A stretch of 64,000 nucleotides of DNA from Blastocatellia bacterium (GCA_003168335.1 PMSM01000011.1:1-64000); one strand, 5' to 3'. Positions 23,969 through 33,454 are shown, counted from the stretch's first letter. Numbers and translations are program-made. Notes: generated by a model from the letters alone, not told the origin.

Positions 23969-25105
23969 TTACCTTCGGCCGAAGAGCAAGGCTCCAACCT
24001 TTTCTGCGGCGTCTTTGCGCATTGAAGGCAGCACGTGTTGATAAGTGTCCATGGTGAAAGCTACGCTGGAGTGGCCAGCGGCTCTGCTTACGCTTTTTAG
24101 GTCGGCGCCCGAGAGAATGGATAACGTCACGAACGAGTGTCGTAGGCGATAAAGATTTATTGGTCCGTCGATTTTTGCCCGTTCCATGATTGGTTTGAGG
24201 TGTCTCAAGACTAGATCTCGAAAGCTGAGTGGCGTTCCGATCTTTGTGGCGAAGACGAAATTGTTGTTTTGGTACTTGTTGCCGAGACGCAGGCGGATTT
24301 CGGCTTGTGAAGTCTTGTGCGCTTTCAGGGCGCGCGCAACGGTCGTGTTGAAGTTAATCGTTCTGAGGCTTGATTGGGTTTTTACCTCTTCAATTTTCCA
24401 GCCGCCCCCTTTTGGCCACCAGATCGATTGGTGGATGGTGACTTCGCGTTTATGGAGGTCGAGTTCAGGCCATTGAAGGCCGAGATATTCTTCCGGCCGC
24501 GCACCAGTTGCGAGCGCAAACCAAAATACGATGCCGAGGCTATCGGTTCTGGCGGCTTTCATAAATCGTTCGGCTTCCTCGGGGCTGAATACGTCAATGG
24601 GTTTCTTTTTCCTGGGCGGTCGCCGGGTGGAGTGTGTAGGATTGAATTCTATTAGGCGACTTAATACTGCTTGATTTAGAGCGTCTTGAATTAGACTGTG
24701 CGCGAATGAAACCGTTCTGGGAGATAGTCCCGCTTCTGATAGTTCGTTATAGACGCTTTGGATTCGTAGGACAGTTAGTTCAGATAGCTTGTCCTTCCCG
24801 AGGTACGGGCGGACATACTGCTTGAGTACGTATTCGTATCCTGCGTAGGTTCGTTCTTTTACGGTCTTCTTCTTGAATGCGACCAGCCAGTCGTTGAGAT
24901 AATCCCCGAACGTTGGATCCTGGATCTTTGGTTTGTCGAGTGTGCCGAGGTCGCGCTTGGTTTCAATCTCACGCGCATACTTCAGTGCGTCTTTCTTTTT
25001 CCCGTTTATGAGTTTACTGTGACGTTTTCGTTTGCCGTTGTCGTTGCGGAGTACGGATATTCTCACCAACCATTTGTCGGTTCCGCGCGGGATGATTTCA
25101 GCCAT
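23969..25105 (-). CDS. Tyrosine recombinase/integrase
   Basis: This 378-residue phage/ICE-type integrase has an N-terminal arm-binding domain (residues 1-60, MAEIIPRGTDKWLVRISVLR), a core-binding SAM-like domain (about 63-165) and a catalytic domain. Catalytic residues are visible: R203 in ATGARPEEYLGLQW, R322 in LYRLRHSF (the usual His of HxxR is Tyr319), H345 in AAGHSS and Y355 in TMDTYQHVLP. It catalyses site-specific integration and excision, probably at the tRNA-like site near 23.6 kb. An excisionase-like gene lies directly upstream in the same orientation. It shares its N-terminal domain with the chimera at 8259-8993. Confidence 0.93.
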   Translation of the reverse strand: MAEIIPRGTDKWLVRISVLRNDNGKRKRHSKLINGKKKDALKYAREIETKRDLGTLDKPKIQDPTFGDYLNDWLVAFKKKTVKERTYAGYEYVLKQYVRPYLGKDKLSELTVLRIQSVYNELSEAGLSPRTVSFAHSLIQDALNQAVLSRLIEFNPTHSTRRPPRKKKPIDVFSPEEAERFMKAARTDSLGIVFWFALATGARPEEYLGLQWPELDLHKREVTIHQSIWWPKGGGWKIEEVKTQSSLRTINFNTTVARALKAHKTSQAEIRLRLGNKYQNNNFVFATKIGTPLSFRDLVLRHLKPIMERAKIDGPINLYRLRHSFVTLSILSGADLKSVSRAAGHSSVAFTMDTYQHVLPSMRKDAAEKVGALLFGRR

Positions 25106-25162
25106 TAGTTTTTGCGAGTGGTTGTTATGGTTAAATGATGCGCCGTTTGTTGGCCGCTCTTT

Positions 25163-25504
25163 TTATGCGGCTTTTTGATTGGCGAGGCCTCCGGCGTCTA
25201 TTACTTTTCTAATGGCAGCTCGATCAAATCTAATGCAGCGGCGGCTTAGTCTTACAGACGGTATTAGTTTTTGCTGGGCGAGGTTGTACACATGTTTTCT
25301 GGCGCACGAAATATTGTGCTTTGTGGAAACGTTTCGTCCCAGCATTTTTGCGACTGCAACGGCATCTACGAGGTCTTCCTGTGTGGTGGCTTCGGGAATT
25401 CCATGTGCTCGCATCATTTCAGGCAGTTTTTCTTCGACCTTTTGATCGACTATTCGATCAATCTCGGTCATGAGATTTGTGACAATGCTTTCTATTGCAG
25501 TCAT
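25163..25504 (-). CDS. Excisionase-like HTH DNA-binding protein
   Basis: A protein of about 113 residues starts at ATG 25504 (MTAIESIVTNLM), preferred over an upstream start that would add 36 unstructured residues. An acidic coiled N-terminal part (EIDRIVDQKVEEKLPEMMRA) is followed by a winged HTH: DLVDAVAVAKMLGRNVSTKH, ARKHVYNLAQQKLIPSVRLS, RRCIRFDRAAIRKVI. The motif of a Tyr-containing helix followed by a strand and Arg resembles excisionase/MerR-like HTH_17 proteins. It lies 57 bases upstream of the integrase and probably controls excision. The same domain forms the C-terminus of 8259-8993. Confidence 0.75.
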   Translation of the reverse strand: MTAIESIVTNLMTEIDRIVDQKVEEKLPEMMRAHGIPEATTQEDLVDAVAVAKMLGRNVSTKHNISCARKHVYNLAQQKLIPSVRLSRRCIRFDRAAIRKVIDAGGLANQKAA

Positions 25505-25716
25505 GTAAGTTTTGTCGCCGCGAAGGTTTTGTCTTGCGGTCGGTTCCTTTCTGGTCTTGAGGGCAAGGGCAATGGCCGGAGTAAGACGCCCGGCAACATG
25601 GGCTGAAAGCACTTGTTGTGCCGTTAACAGTTAACCGCTTTTCATTTGGTTTTCGCGAGTTTTGAATGCGTCTACGTGGGATCGTTGACTTTAGGTCAAC
25701 GGTTATAGGTGTGGGA

Positions 25717-25998
25717 CTACGGGACGGTTAGCGAAAGCGAATGGGACAATTTCTTGTTTACATTAACGGGTTGGCTATTCTTATTGACGGTGAGGAGGTG
25801 AGCAGTAGTAGTACGGTCACTGAACAGAATTTCTAGAATTACTTGGAAGTTGGACTTTCGAAAGCGTTCGTCCTCGCGTCGCGCGAACTGGCATTTGGCG
25901 ATGACTCGCTGCTTCTCATTGAACCGGGTTTGGAGAATGATCTCGGCGACCGTGTCGTAGCTATCACCAGCCGATACGGCGTTTGTTGAAACGGTCAT
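25717..25998 (-). CDS. Hypothetical protein, 93 residues
   Basis: The frame opens with ATG at 25998 behind a good AAAGGAG ribosome site. The sequence (MTVSTNAVSAGDSYDTVAEI, then ILQTRFNEKQRVIAKCQFAR) is soluble with no recognised domain. It lies between the excisionase-like and PASTA genes on the same strand and may belong to the element. Coding status rests on the start context and frame only. Confidence 0.45.
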   Translation of the reverse strand: MTVSTNAVSAGDSYDTVAEIILQTRFNEKQRVIAKCQFARREDERFRKSNFQVILEILFSDRTTTAHLLTVNKNSQPVNVNKKLSHSLSLTVP

Positions 25999-26162
25999 GG
26001 TGGAAACGGTCTCCTTTCGGCAAAATCGACGGCTTATGAAAGTGTTGGAGAGAACTCTTCAGGTTCACTGTGTTCAATCATCGTCAACGAAAGTTTTGTC
26101 GAATTGCTTTGCGAGGTAGAGAAGTAGGCGGAGAAGAATAAGCTTGCGTGGCGCGAAGATCA

Positions 26163-26636
26163 TCATGGTGTTATCCGGTTTAAGTTGGGCGTGTGGGAGT
26201 TAGCGCCTTTTTTCCTGTTGAAGTCTTTGAAGAATCCTCGTTTTTCGTAATCCTGGTGAATGCGTCGCTGTTCTTCCCAAAAATCTTCGTTTGGGTCCTT
26301 TTCAGCGATCAGCACTGAAATCGTAGTGCCTGCTGGGTACGAGGTGCCGGCCCAGGGTTCCTGATTGATGACGGTTCCGGGCTTCTCGCCAGATTCAAAG
26401 TCTTTACCGGCAAGTTCCACCTGGAAGCCGGCCTGATGACTGGTTTTTTGAGCCGTTTCAATTTGGAGTCCTTTGAGATTTGGAACTTGCGTCTGCGACG
26501 CTACGGGAGCATTAGCTGCTCGCAATCCGATAACTCCAAAGACTACGAATGCGATCAGCGGAAGCACGAAGATCCACACAATTGCGAGGATGATCACACG
26601 TTTCCAAAAGCGGCGTTTCTTTTGTTCAGCAGTCAT
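26163..26636 (-). CDS. Single-PASTA-domain membrane protein
   Basis: This 157-residue protein has a basic cytoplasmic start (MTAEQKKRRFWKR), one transmembrane helix (VIILAIVWIFVLPLIAFVVF), and one PASTA domain at residues 50-110 (VPNLKGLQIETAQKTSHQAG, then GTVINQEPWAGTSYPAGTTI). PASTA domains bind peptidoglycan fragments, usually on Ser/Thr kinases; a stand-alone PASTA protein inside an integration module is unusual. The C-terminal 45 residues are charged and look disordered. An AGGAG ribosome site is present. Confidence 0.85.
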   Translation of the reverse strand: MTAEQKKRRFWKRVIILAIVWIFVLPLIAFVVFGVIGLRAANAPVASQTQVPNLKGLQIETAQKTSHQAGFQVELAGKDFESGEKPGTVINQEPWAGTSYPAGTTISVLIAEKDPNEDFWEEQRRIHQDYEKRGFFKDFNRKKGANSHTPNLNRITP

Positions 26637-26863
26637 GACCTCTCCTTTCTTGGGTGCGCCTAACTTTCGCGCGCAGCCCTTAATTGTGATGGCCGCCTAT
26701 TCCTTTTCATGTTCGTGTTGCGATCGGTAGAGCAGGAAGTCAATGTGGTTTTGGGACCAGCCGGCATGACTAAGGCAGTCTCTGACTTCGCCAGTAGCAA
26801 CAAACCGCCCGCGTAAAACTCGCCGATCTAAAGCTTGACGCACCGCCCCTGCCTCATTAAGGC

Positions 26864-28603
26864 TCAGTGTTCACTTAGGAGGCCTTTCATCGATTGCAGA
26901 AGTTGTTGGTCGGAATTCCCCTCCGCAAGATTCGCTTTCAACATACTGAGCATTTTCACCAGCTTGTCATTCGATATGTTGCCATTGCCGTTCCCGGAAG
27001 GTGGATCGTCCTTGAGTGTTCTTGAGAGCCAAGCCTTAGCGCGTTTTTCGCAGTCCTCATCAAGCAACATGGCATAACTCTTCAAGACAGTTTCGACCGT
27101 ATCACCAAGCATGTAGGCCGCGTCGATGAAGTTTCTTGTTGCTTTAATGTATTCGGTCGCCCAGATTGTCCTGATCATGTGGGGATTCATGGCTACACCA
27201 GTAAACTTATAGGTCGCGCTCTCGAACGCCCAGGTCACTTGCTCCGACGTCAACGGATCTCCCACAGAGTTAACAAAAACAAATTCTTGGCCTGACTCGG
27301 CACGTTCACTACCCTGACGACCATGTTTCCGGAACGAAATGAGAACAGGCCTCCATTGTGAAAGCCACTCTTCCAACAAATCCACGATCTCATCGGGAAA
27401 CTCATGTTCCACTCGATGCACTTCTCCTTTAACATGCGATATTTTCAACTCACTCCCAACAAACCTTATGCGCCATTTGCCTTCTCTCTTATATAGATTT
27501 TGCCCTTGTTCCGGTATCTCTGGATTCCAAAGCATTTCTCTGAGGTTTCTCTGACGGAGCGGTAGTCTGATGGTTAACCTTACAAGGATAGACTGTAAGA
27601 CCCTATAAGCATACCTCTGATGTTTTTTGAAACCATCTTTCTTATCTCGTCGAAGCCTCCGGCGAGTGTTGGATGCCAGATCCGAAAGTCGCTGAGCATT
27701 AAGTGGATAGATTGACAGCCCCACACTTTCGAGCTTTCGCAGACTGATCCATCGCTTGCTTTTATCCGCCACTTTCACCGGCTTCCCCATAGTTGTTCTA
27801 TGCCTCCTCAACTCATCAACCCTCAGCTCCAAAGCTTTGCGCTGCTCGGTTGACTGCTCGACTATGCTTAAATACTTTCCCAGAACAATTAGCCGCGCAA
27901 TGTTCTCCGCCGCAGTGGCAGTAAATCTTCCTTGCTGCTCTATGGACCAATCGATAAAGTTGATCGCATTCTCGGGTTCTGTAAGGGTTGATAGACTTAT
28001 TGATTCGGGCTGCAGCCCGCTGTACTTCACTAAATAGCCCGCAGCCCGAAGTATTGTTCCTCGGTGATTAGCGAAGCTGACCGGGCGTTTTCTCAGATTA
28101 TCAGGACGGTCGCGATTTACGATCCTAGTGCTCCACGTTTCGTAATTAGTGATTTCTTGTGCTAGCGAGTGAGGTACAGGGTCAAGAATATACTTGCTTG
28201 ACTTTACGGACTCACACCGAAAGATTAGCCTTGACGGAATCTTGTTACAGTCTTTGGAACTCGGGAGCGGTCCTGGCACCTGACCAATTACTTCTCGGTC
28301 TATGGCGCTTCTAATTATGTAGCTCACATTATTCTTGAGATTGCGGATAGCGTGAGGGCCCAAACGCGAAGCGGCGAATTTCCCGCGCCTTGAACCTTGC
28401 GCCCTTTCTTCGACTAGGCGGTTTCTTGTTTCGGCTGGTAGATGGTAAGCGGTCATGGGACACAGGGCGGGATCACTGTATCCAAGGATAATCGCGTATT
28501 GCTTAAGCGCTGTTTTGATGGGGCCTAAGCGAGAGTGAGGGATGACTTGTCGTTCAATCAAAGCGTCCAGAACTTCCTGTAGTGTTTTGTCAGAGGTATG
28601 CAT
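26864..28603 (-). CDS. Large divergent tyrosine-recombinase-like protein
   Basis: This 579-residue protein has a long helical N-terminal part (about 1-330) and a C-terminal domain with a degenerate tyrosine-recombinase core: Arg in LPLRQRNLREMLW, H475/R478 in NPHMIRTIWATEY, then an LGDTVETVLKSYAM helix with a candidate nucleophile Tyr510. The His/Trp box position reads Gly-Asp. Similar large proteins occur in integrative elements, sometimes as sets of recombinases acting together. The excisionase-like gene at 28806 is 200 bases upstream on the same strand. Activity is likely but not assured because box II is weak. Confidence 0.75.
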   Translation of the reverse strand: MHTSDKTLQEVLDALIERQVIPHSRLGPIKTALKQYAIILGYSDPALCPMTAYHLPAETRNRLVEERAQGSRRGKFAASRLGPHAIRNLKNNVSYIIRSAIDREVIGQVPGPLPSSKDCNKIPSRLIFRCESVKSSKYILDPVPHSLAQEITNYETWSTRIVNRDRPDNLRKRPVSFANHRGTILRAAGYLVKYSGLQPESISLSTLTEPENAINFIDWSIEQQGRFTATAAENIARLIVLGKYLSIVEQSTEQRKALELRVDELRRHRTTMGKPVKVADKSKRWISLRKLESVGLSIYPLNAQRLSDLASNTRRRLRRDKKDGFKKHQRYAYRVLQSILVRLTIRLPLRQRNLREMLWNPEIPEQGQNLYKREGKWRIRFVGSELKISHVKGEVHRVEHEFPDEIVDLLEEWLSQWRPVLISFRKHGRQGSERAESGQEFVFVNSVGDPLTSEQVTWAFESATYKFTGVAMNPHMIRTIWATEYIKATRNFIDAAYMLGDTVETVLKSYAMLLDEDCEKRAKAWLSRTLKDDPPSGNGNGNISNDKLVKMLSMLKANLAEGNSDQQLLQSMKGLLSEH

Positions 28604-28805
28604 TGCTTTGTCCTATGCGCACTGGAATCTCCCTGGAAAATGCAAATTAGTACCGTTCACCGCTTTTTTCTTAGTAAAGACCATGGTGAAAACTACTAAA
28701 TCCGATAACCTTTAAGTGAACCAATGAGGAGCCTTAGAGCACTAGTGGGACAAACGAAGACATTAGGGACTACTAATCAATACTAAGCCTCGTGTTATCA
28801 ACGAC

Positions 28806-29045
28806 TTAGCTTCGGGGCAGTCCTCCAACCTTTTTAGGCACTCTTATTAGCGAAGTGCGCACAAATTCCTGGACGTCTTCACGCCTAAATCTGTAGCTAC
28901 GACCCCAGCGTACGGCTCTTAATCTACCGCTTGAGATCAATCGATAAACCGTCTTTCGGCTACAACGGAGGATTTGTGCGACTTGGCTCAGCGCGTAAAG
29001 ATCTTCGATCACGGCTATACCTGGGTTGTTCTCGGTTCGTTGCAT
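28806..29045 (-). CDS. Excisionase-family HTH protein
   Basis: This 79-residue protein is a compact HTH_17/excisionase-type domain: LYALSQVAQILRCSRKTVYRL, then ISSGRLRAVRWGRSYRFRRE and DVQEFVRTSL. It would bind att or operator DNA as a directionality factor or as regulator of the large recombinase downstream. The 28604-28805 gap between them has no clear terminator. The coding frame runs to TAG at 28806. Confidence 0.87.
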   Translation of the reverse strand: MQRTENNPGIAVIEDLYALSQVAQILRCSRKTVYRLISSGRLRAVRWGRSYRFRREDVQEFVRTSLIRVPKKVGGLPRS

Positions 29046-30033
29046 ATGTCGTCCTATTCGGTTTTTGGCATTCTCTTTAAAGATCCGATTGAACTTCGCT
29101 CCTTGTGGTTTCGGCTCGCAGCAGCTGGGCGCCTGAGAGAAAGACGATCGTTAGGACTAGAAGTCCTATTACAGATTCGACCAGGCTCATACCGCGTTGG
29201 CGGTGAAAACGATCGAAGGGATTTGGGTAGCTAGATTTCATCGGCACTTTGTTCACCCTGAGAATTCTCCTAGCATGTTTGGGAGCGATCAGGGGAGGCG
29301 TTTATTCGAAACGCGGATGGTAGTTTGGCAAGCCGCGTTCCACGCCTTCAGACAGCCATTGCGTATATGCGTTTGCCGTTTAGAGCGTCGTCAATGACTT
29401 CTTTGACTGCTCGATAGTCGGCTGGGATGTCATTGCGATCACACGCGGCTAGGTGGCGAATGGTGCCTTAAGTAGCGATATTGTTGGGTGTTCAGGTGAG
29501 CTTGGAGTATCGCTTGGCTTCTTTTGGGCCCAGCCGTTTAATGCGCTCGTCAAGTGTTAACGATTCTTACATTGGGTCATATACCTTTCGTGAGTGTTCC
29601 TTTGTTCCTCGCCTGTTACTGTTGGGCGGTTTTTGAAAAAGAAGGGGCAGCTTGCTTTAAACGGCTTGACGGAAACAAGTAGGTGAGGGTCAGTCAGCCT
29701 AATACCAGCCACTGCGAACCGATGGCAACGCCACTACGAGAGGGACGCTTGGATAGCGATGCCGGGGTGTGGGCCGACGATTAGCAATGCGATTCCCGAG
29801 CAGTATCCGTTGCTTCGCACGATTCAAATGTCACATCCGGGATACTGTCGAGCAATCCTAGCGAGATCCTGACACCGCGTGGCCCGAATGCGATAGCGAT
29901 CGAAACTCCGTGCTTGTCTGGATCTTTGCAAATCGGCTAACAACTACTGTCCTACATATGTTGCATTTTCGTCATACTGGTAATACTCTCCCCGTGTTGT
30001 TTCTCGATTCTTGGCGGCCTCAAACTCACACTG
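29046..30033. other. About 1 kb without a credible gene
   Basis: Reading frames are short on both strands. Two small inverted repeats are visible: AGGACT-AGA-AGTCCT near 29153-29167 and GCGTTT-ATTCG-AAACGC near 29298-29314. The stretch separates the integration module from the defence genes and may contain a boundary, promoter or decayed genes. I see no tRNA or RNA gene that I can defend. Confidence 0.4.
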
Positions 30034-32358
30034 ATGACTGACAGCCTCTCGTCCAGTAACAAGCCTAAATTCTCCGGGCAGTTTTCCGATATACGAGCCG
30101 ACGCTAGTCTTTATTCTCACGAAGATGCGGCATCCCTATACGTGGCTCATCCAGAAGGTCTACCGGGCCTTGAACGAAACTCTCTTATCGTGGGCCCAAT
30201 CGGCTCCGGTAAGACGATTATGCTCAAGACCCTTTACGCGCAGTGGCTTTCGTCGAAGAGCCTAAGACCTATCTACGTTGACGTCCTTCGGTGGACGTCA
30301 CAAGTGGCTGGGGAGACTGAAACCTATGATTCGGAGAGGTTGTCACCCCGGGGCCGAATAATTCTCGATGCAATGTCCTTAGCAATAATCTTGGGAATCT
30401 GTGAAAGCTCTGGAGTTTTCCAACAACCAAGTATTTACAAGAATCTTTGGCCTGTATTTGGGCCCAGCTTCAGTACCCAAGATCCTGATGGAATACGCGC
30501 ACTGGCCCAAAAGAGCATTCGCGAGGCGCTAATTGCTGGGAAGGACTTGCCTTCTTATCTCCCTTCAGTATTTGCTGTGGCGACCACACTAGGCTCATGT
30601 GTCCGCAGCGAGCAGAACAAGACCTTAGTATTGCTGGTTGATCAAATTGATCAGGTTTCCTCTTTGTTCTTTGAGCCGATTGCAAGCTTGTTGCGTCGTT
30701 CAAGCGAGTATGTATCAGTGCTGGCCACCAGACCCTGCGCAACTGCTCCTGAACCAGAGCTATTCCCATCAGACGTCACCTCTGGCGATTCGTATCGAAC
30801 CATCCAGCTAGGCAGGAGTATTGAAGGAAGAATCCCGCATTCCTTCGTTCTTAATTTTATTAAGGCACTTCCCCTCGAGCCTCCATTCAAATCTGAAATC
30901 GAAGAGCGAGCGGAGTTGATCGCAAATGTAATGTGGCCATCTCTGAGGTTTGCGGTAAGTACTATCCATGAGTTCGTACGACTTAGAGTCTCAGGAAAAA
31001 CCGCGGATCAGGCTTGGCACCAATCAGTCAAGGAAATAGCACGTAACTACGAGGATCTAGTCCAAGATGGGCTCAGAGCCTGGTGTAGTAATCCTAAAAC
31101 AATGCTTAAAGATTGGAGGCGTAGAGTAATAAACAAAAGAGGCGGAAGTCCTGCGCCAATTGGACGAGCAAATTTGCAATTTCAAAGGCGCAGTCTATTC
31201 GGCGACATTGGGGGTAAAGCTGCTCAGCACCTGATTCGTGTTGCCTTAAAAAAGGGTGTTCTGTTGATGGGACCAGAAGAGCACTATGTTCCCGGTGTAA
31301 TTCCGACAGTCTGCGAGATCGCACCGCTGTTACTGGTCAACGATCCAGATGTGGACTTGGCGACCTTCGAACCACGAGTAGTTACAATAGATATTTCACA
31401 CGAGACTCTCGAGAGATGGAGCAAGAGCTTTGGCGGCATAACCAAGCGCACTTCGAAACGTATATTTGTTAGTTACTGGATGAGCGATCCGCAGGGATTT
31501 GGCGAAAGCCCTTTGGCGCAAATTGTTAGGGCGAGATTTGGCAATTCCGTTGATGTCGTAACAGGTGCTCTGACTGGCTCGCCTCGATGGTCACCCGAAA
31601 TCATAGAGAAAATCTCTAAGGTTGATCTTGTTCTTTGCGACTTATCAGTGGCTCGAAGGGACATATTTTTCGAGTACGGGGTCGCCATAGGCAAACATAT
31701 ACCAGTAATACAATGCGTTTCCACCTCACTGCAAGAAGCTGAATTTCCTTCTTGGGTGGCAAACCGACAAAATCAATATTTTTCTTTGGATGAAGCTGGC
31801 AATGAACGCTTCGCAACCTCCGTTTCAGCGGTGTTAGAAAACGTTCCGGATCCAAAGAGCGTCTGGAAACGCGACTCGCTCGGCCACAATCTTGAAGCCC
31901 AGTCTGACATAAGGACGGTTCTAGTATTAGGACCGGTTCAGTTTCAGGGCACGGTTGATAAGATTACTGCCCTCGCGCGTGAACGGGGATTCACTTCTCG
32001 TTTCGAGCAAGTTATTAGTACGGTAGATAATTTGGAGAGTTGCATAAGGTTGGTTAGATCCGCAGGTACTCTTATCTTGGCATTTGATGCCACAGCCAAC
32101 GACTATCTGACTTGTGTCGCGGGCGGATTATTTACGACAAAAAAAACCGGATACGTCGGAGGTCGCTCTAGATATGATTTGGAATTCCTTACTATAGATC
32201 TTTCTTCCAACCCATCCGGTTCTGCGATGCCGGCTTTATTGGCCTCGCATCCTAAAAGGGTCTATTGCAGCGATAGTAACGACCTGGTTGAAAGGCTCGC
32301 GGTGCGCCTTGGGCACTTACAGTCTGTCATAACGAAAGCGAGTGTCGTAAAGAAATGA
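30034..32358 (+). CDS. P-loop ATPase fused to TIR-like and Rossmann-like domains (putative defence protein)
   Basis: This 774-residue cytoplasmic protein has an N-terminal AAA/STAND-like NTPase: Walker A GPIGSGKT at 54-61, Walker B LVLLVDQID ending about residue 206, and a sensor-like VLATRP. Helical and winged-helix-like parts follow to about 460. Residues 474-600 (KRIFVSYWMSDP, then VDLVLCDLSVARRDIFFEYG, AIGKHIPVI) form a TIR-like or deoxyribosyltransferase-like Rossmann domain with a candidate catalytic E547. The last 145 residues (IRTVLVLGPVQFQG and AGTLILAFDA) look like another small Rossmann domain. Its stop overlaps the next start (ATGA). ATPase plus TIR architecture is typical of antiphage NAD-depleting proteins; this combination and its partner are not ones I recognise. 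Confidence 0.75.
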   Translation: MTDSLSSSNKPKFSGQFSDIRADASLYSHEDAASLYVAHPEGLPGLERNSLIVGPIGSGKTIMLKTLYAQWLSSKSLRPIYVDVLRWTSQVAGETETYDSERLSPRGRIILDAMSLAIILGICESSGVFQQPSIYKNLWPVFGPSFSTQDPDGIRALAQKSIREALIAGKDLPSYLPSVFAVATTLGSCVRSEQNKTLVLLVDQIDQVSSLFFEPIASLLRRSSEYVSVLATRPCATAPEPELFPSDVTSGDSYRTIQLGRSIEGRIPHSFVLNFIKALPLEPPFKSEIEERAELIANVMWPSLRFAVSTIHEFVRLRVSGKTADQAWHQSVKEIARNYEDLVQDGLRAWCSNPKTMLKDWRRRVINKRGGSPAPIGRANLQFQRRSLFGDIGGKAAQHLIRVALKKGVLLMGPEEHYVPGVIPTVCEIAPLLLVNDPDVDLATFEPRVVTIDISHETLERWSKSFGGITKRTSKRIFVSYWMSDPQGFGESPLAQIVRARFGNSVDVVTGALTGSPRWSPEIIEKISKVDLVLCDLSVARRDIFFEYGVAIGKHIPVIQCVSTSLQEAEFPSWVANRQNQYFSLDEAGNERFATSVSAVLENVPDPKSVWKRDSLGHNLEAQSDIRTVLVLGPVQFQGTVDKITALARERGFTSRFEQVISTVDNLESCIRLVRSAGTLILAFDATANDYLTCVAGGLFTTKKTGYVGGRSRYDLEFLTIDLSSNPSGSAMPALLASHPKRVYCSDSNDLVERLAVRLGHLQSVITKASVVKK

Positions 32359-33347
32359 TGTTCCACGATTCGCCATTGCGACTAATGGATCCCGGAAAGC
32401 CAATAGTATGGATTGGAGCAGTAAGCTTTGAAGCCCGCTGCGTTGGAGCTGTGAGACAACTTATTGACAAAGGATATCGCATTGATCGAGCTGTTGCTTT
32501 TGACTATCCCACAACTCTTCTGCCGAGGGCAGATGGAGAGCTTAATCGGGAATTCAACAGAAGAGAGCTACGTGGCCTGATCGGTGATGCTTTAGAACTA
32601 CGGGTCATCCACCCTTATCGTTATGCAGAGTTTGTGGGAGAGCTTTTTAGAATATGGAATGAGGTATCTTCAGAAGGAGAATCGCCGACACTTGTCGTGG
32701 ACATTACTTGTCTGACTAAGATTCACACTATTGCCTTGGCTTACTGGTTCTATTCGACGCAGGGTCGAGTTGTCTTGGCATATTCTCAACCTGATCTTTA
32801 CGGAAATCCTTCAAGAAATACTTGGGGGCATGGGAAATGGACAAGCACGCTATTGGTGAGATTAAGTCTGGATTCAACGGAACCTTATTCCTCGACAAGC
32901 GCTATCGCAATCCTTGGACATGAGGGTGATCGTTTGCGTCTGGCGCTTAACGAGGCTGAGGCAAACGAGGGATTAGTAGTAAAAATAATACCGCAAGATC
33001 CGGCATCCAGATTGCTCCAAGTATCAAACATTCAAAACGCCTGGCTCTTCGTAGAAATTGAAAATGGTATCCGGCAGAACTTTAGCTTATTGTCAGTGAA
33101 CTCGCGCGCGTTGGACGCACTTGAAGAGTCTGTCAGTTCACTTGCTCGTGTCGCCAAAGAGAAGAACTCCCGAGTGGTCCTGTGCCCTTTTGGCCCCAAG
33201 CCTGTAGCTTTCAATGTTGCTCATATGTGCCTTACCATCTATCCAGAGAATACTTGGTTGTCATATCCAATACCCCAATCCTACGATCCTGAATACTCTT
33301 CCGGTTACAAGTACACGCTTTGGATTGATCCAGCTGAGCAGTCGTAA
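32355..33347 (+). CDS. Rossmann/CARF-like partner of the ATPase-TIR protein
   Basis: This 330-residue soluble protein is translationally coupled to the previous gene by a 4-base ATGA overlap. It opens with a strand-turn IVWIGAVSFEARCVGAVRQL and has TLVVDITCLTKIHTIALAYW at about 112-131. The D-I-T-x-x-T-K pattern between a strand and a helix resembles the NxTGGTK nucleotide-binding loop of CARF domains, but the match is partial. A second alpha/beta part covers 190-330 (TSAIAILGHEGDRLRLAL and RVVLCPFGPKPVAFNVAHMC). No nuclease motif is seen. I infer a sensor or regulator of the ATPase-TIR protein. I cannot assign a family. Confidence 0.6.
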   Translation: MMFHDSPLRLMDPGKPIVWIGAVSFEARCVGAVRQLIDKGYRIDRAVAFDYPTTLLPRADGELNREFNRRELRGLIGDALELRVIHPYRYAEFVGELFRIWNEVSSEGESPTLVVDITCLTKIHTIALAYWFYSTQGRVVLAYSQPDLYGNPSRNTWGHGKWTSTLLVRLSLDSTEPYSSTSAIAILGHEGDRLRLALNEAEANEGLVVKIIPQDPASRLLQVSNIQNAWLFVEIENGIRQNFSLLSVNSRALDALEESVSSLARVAKEKNSRVVLCPFGPKPVAFNVAHMCLTIYPENTWLSYPIPQSYDPEYSSGYKYTLWIDPAEQS

Positions 33348-33426
33348 CAAGAGCTGACAATTCTGATCTCGGAGAGTGGATACCTGGGAGCTTCGAATGA
33401 TCTATCGGTCCAACAGGGTTACCAAG

Positions 33427-33454
33427 AAAACCCCTATGCCTTCGAGGCAGAGGG
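33427..33454 (-). terminator. Terminator at the end of the restriction operon
   Basis: On the minus strand CCCTCTGCCT pairs with AGGCATAGGG (one mismatch) around CGA, followed by GTTTTC. It overlaps the last codons of the 33434-34915 gene and lies in the gap between convergent operons. Confidence 0.6.

Noticed and set aside
32355-33347. Definite CARF domain
   Set aside because: Only one loop resembles CARF; I keep it as a CARF-like suggestion and do not call the family.
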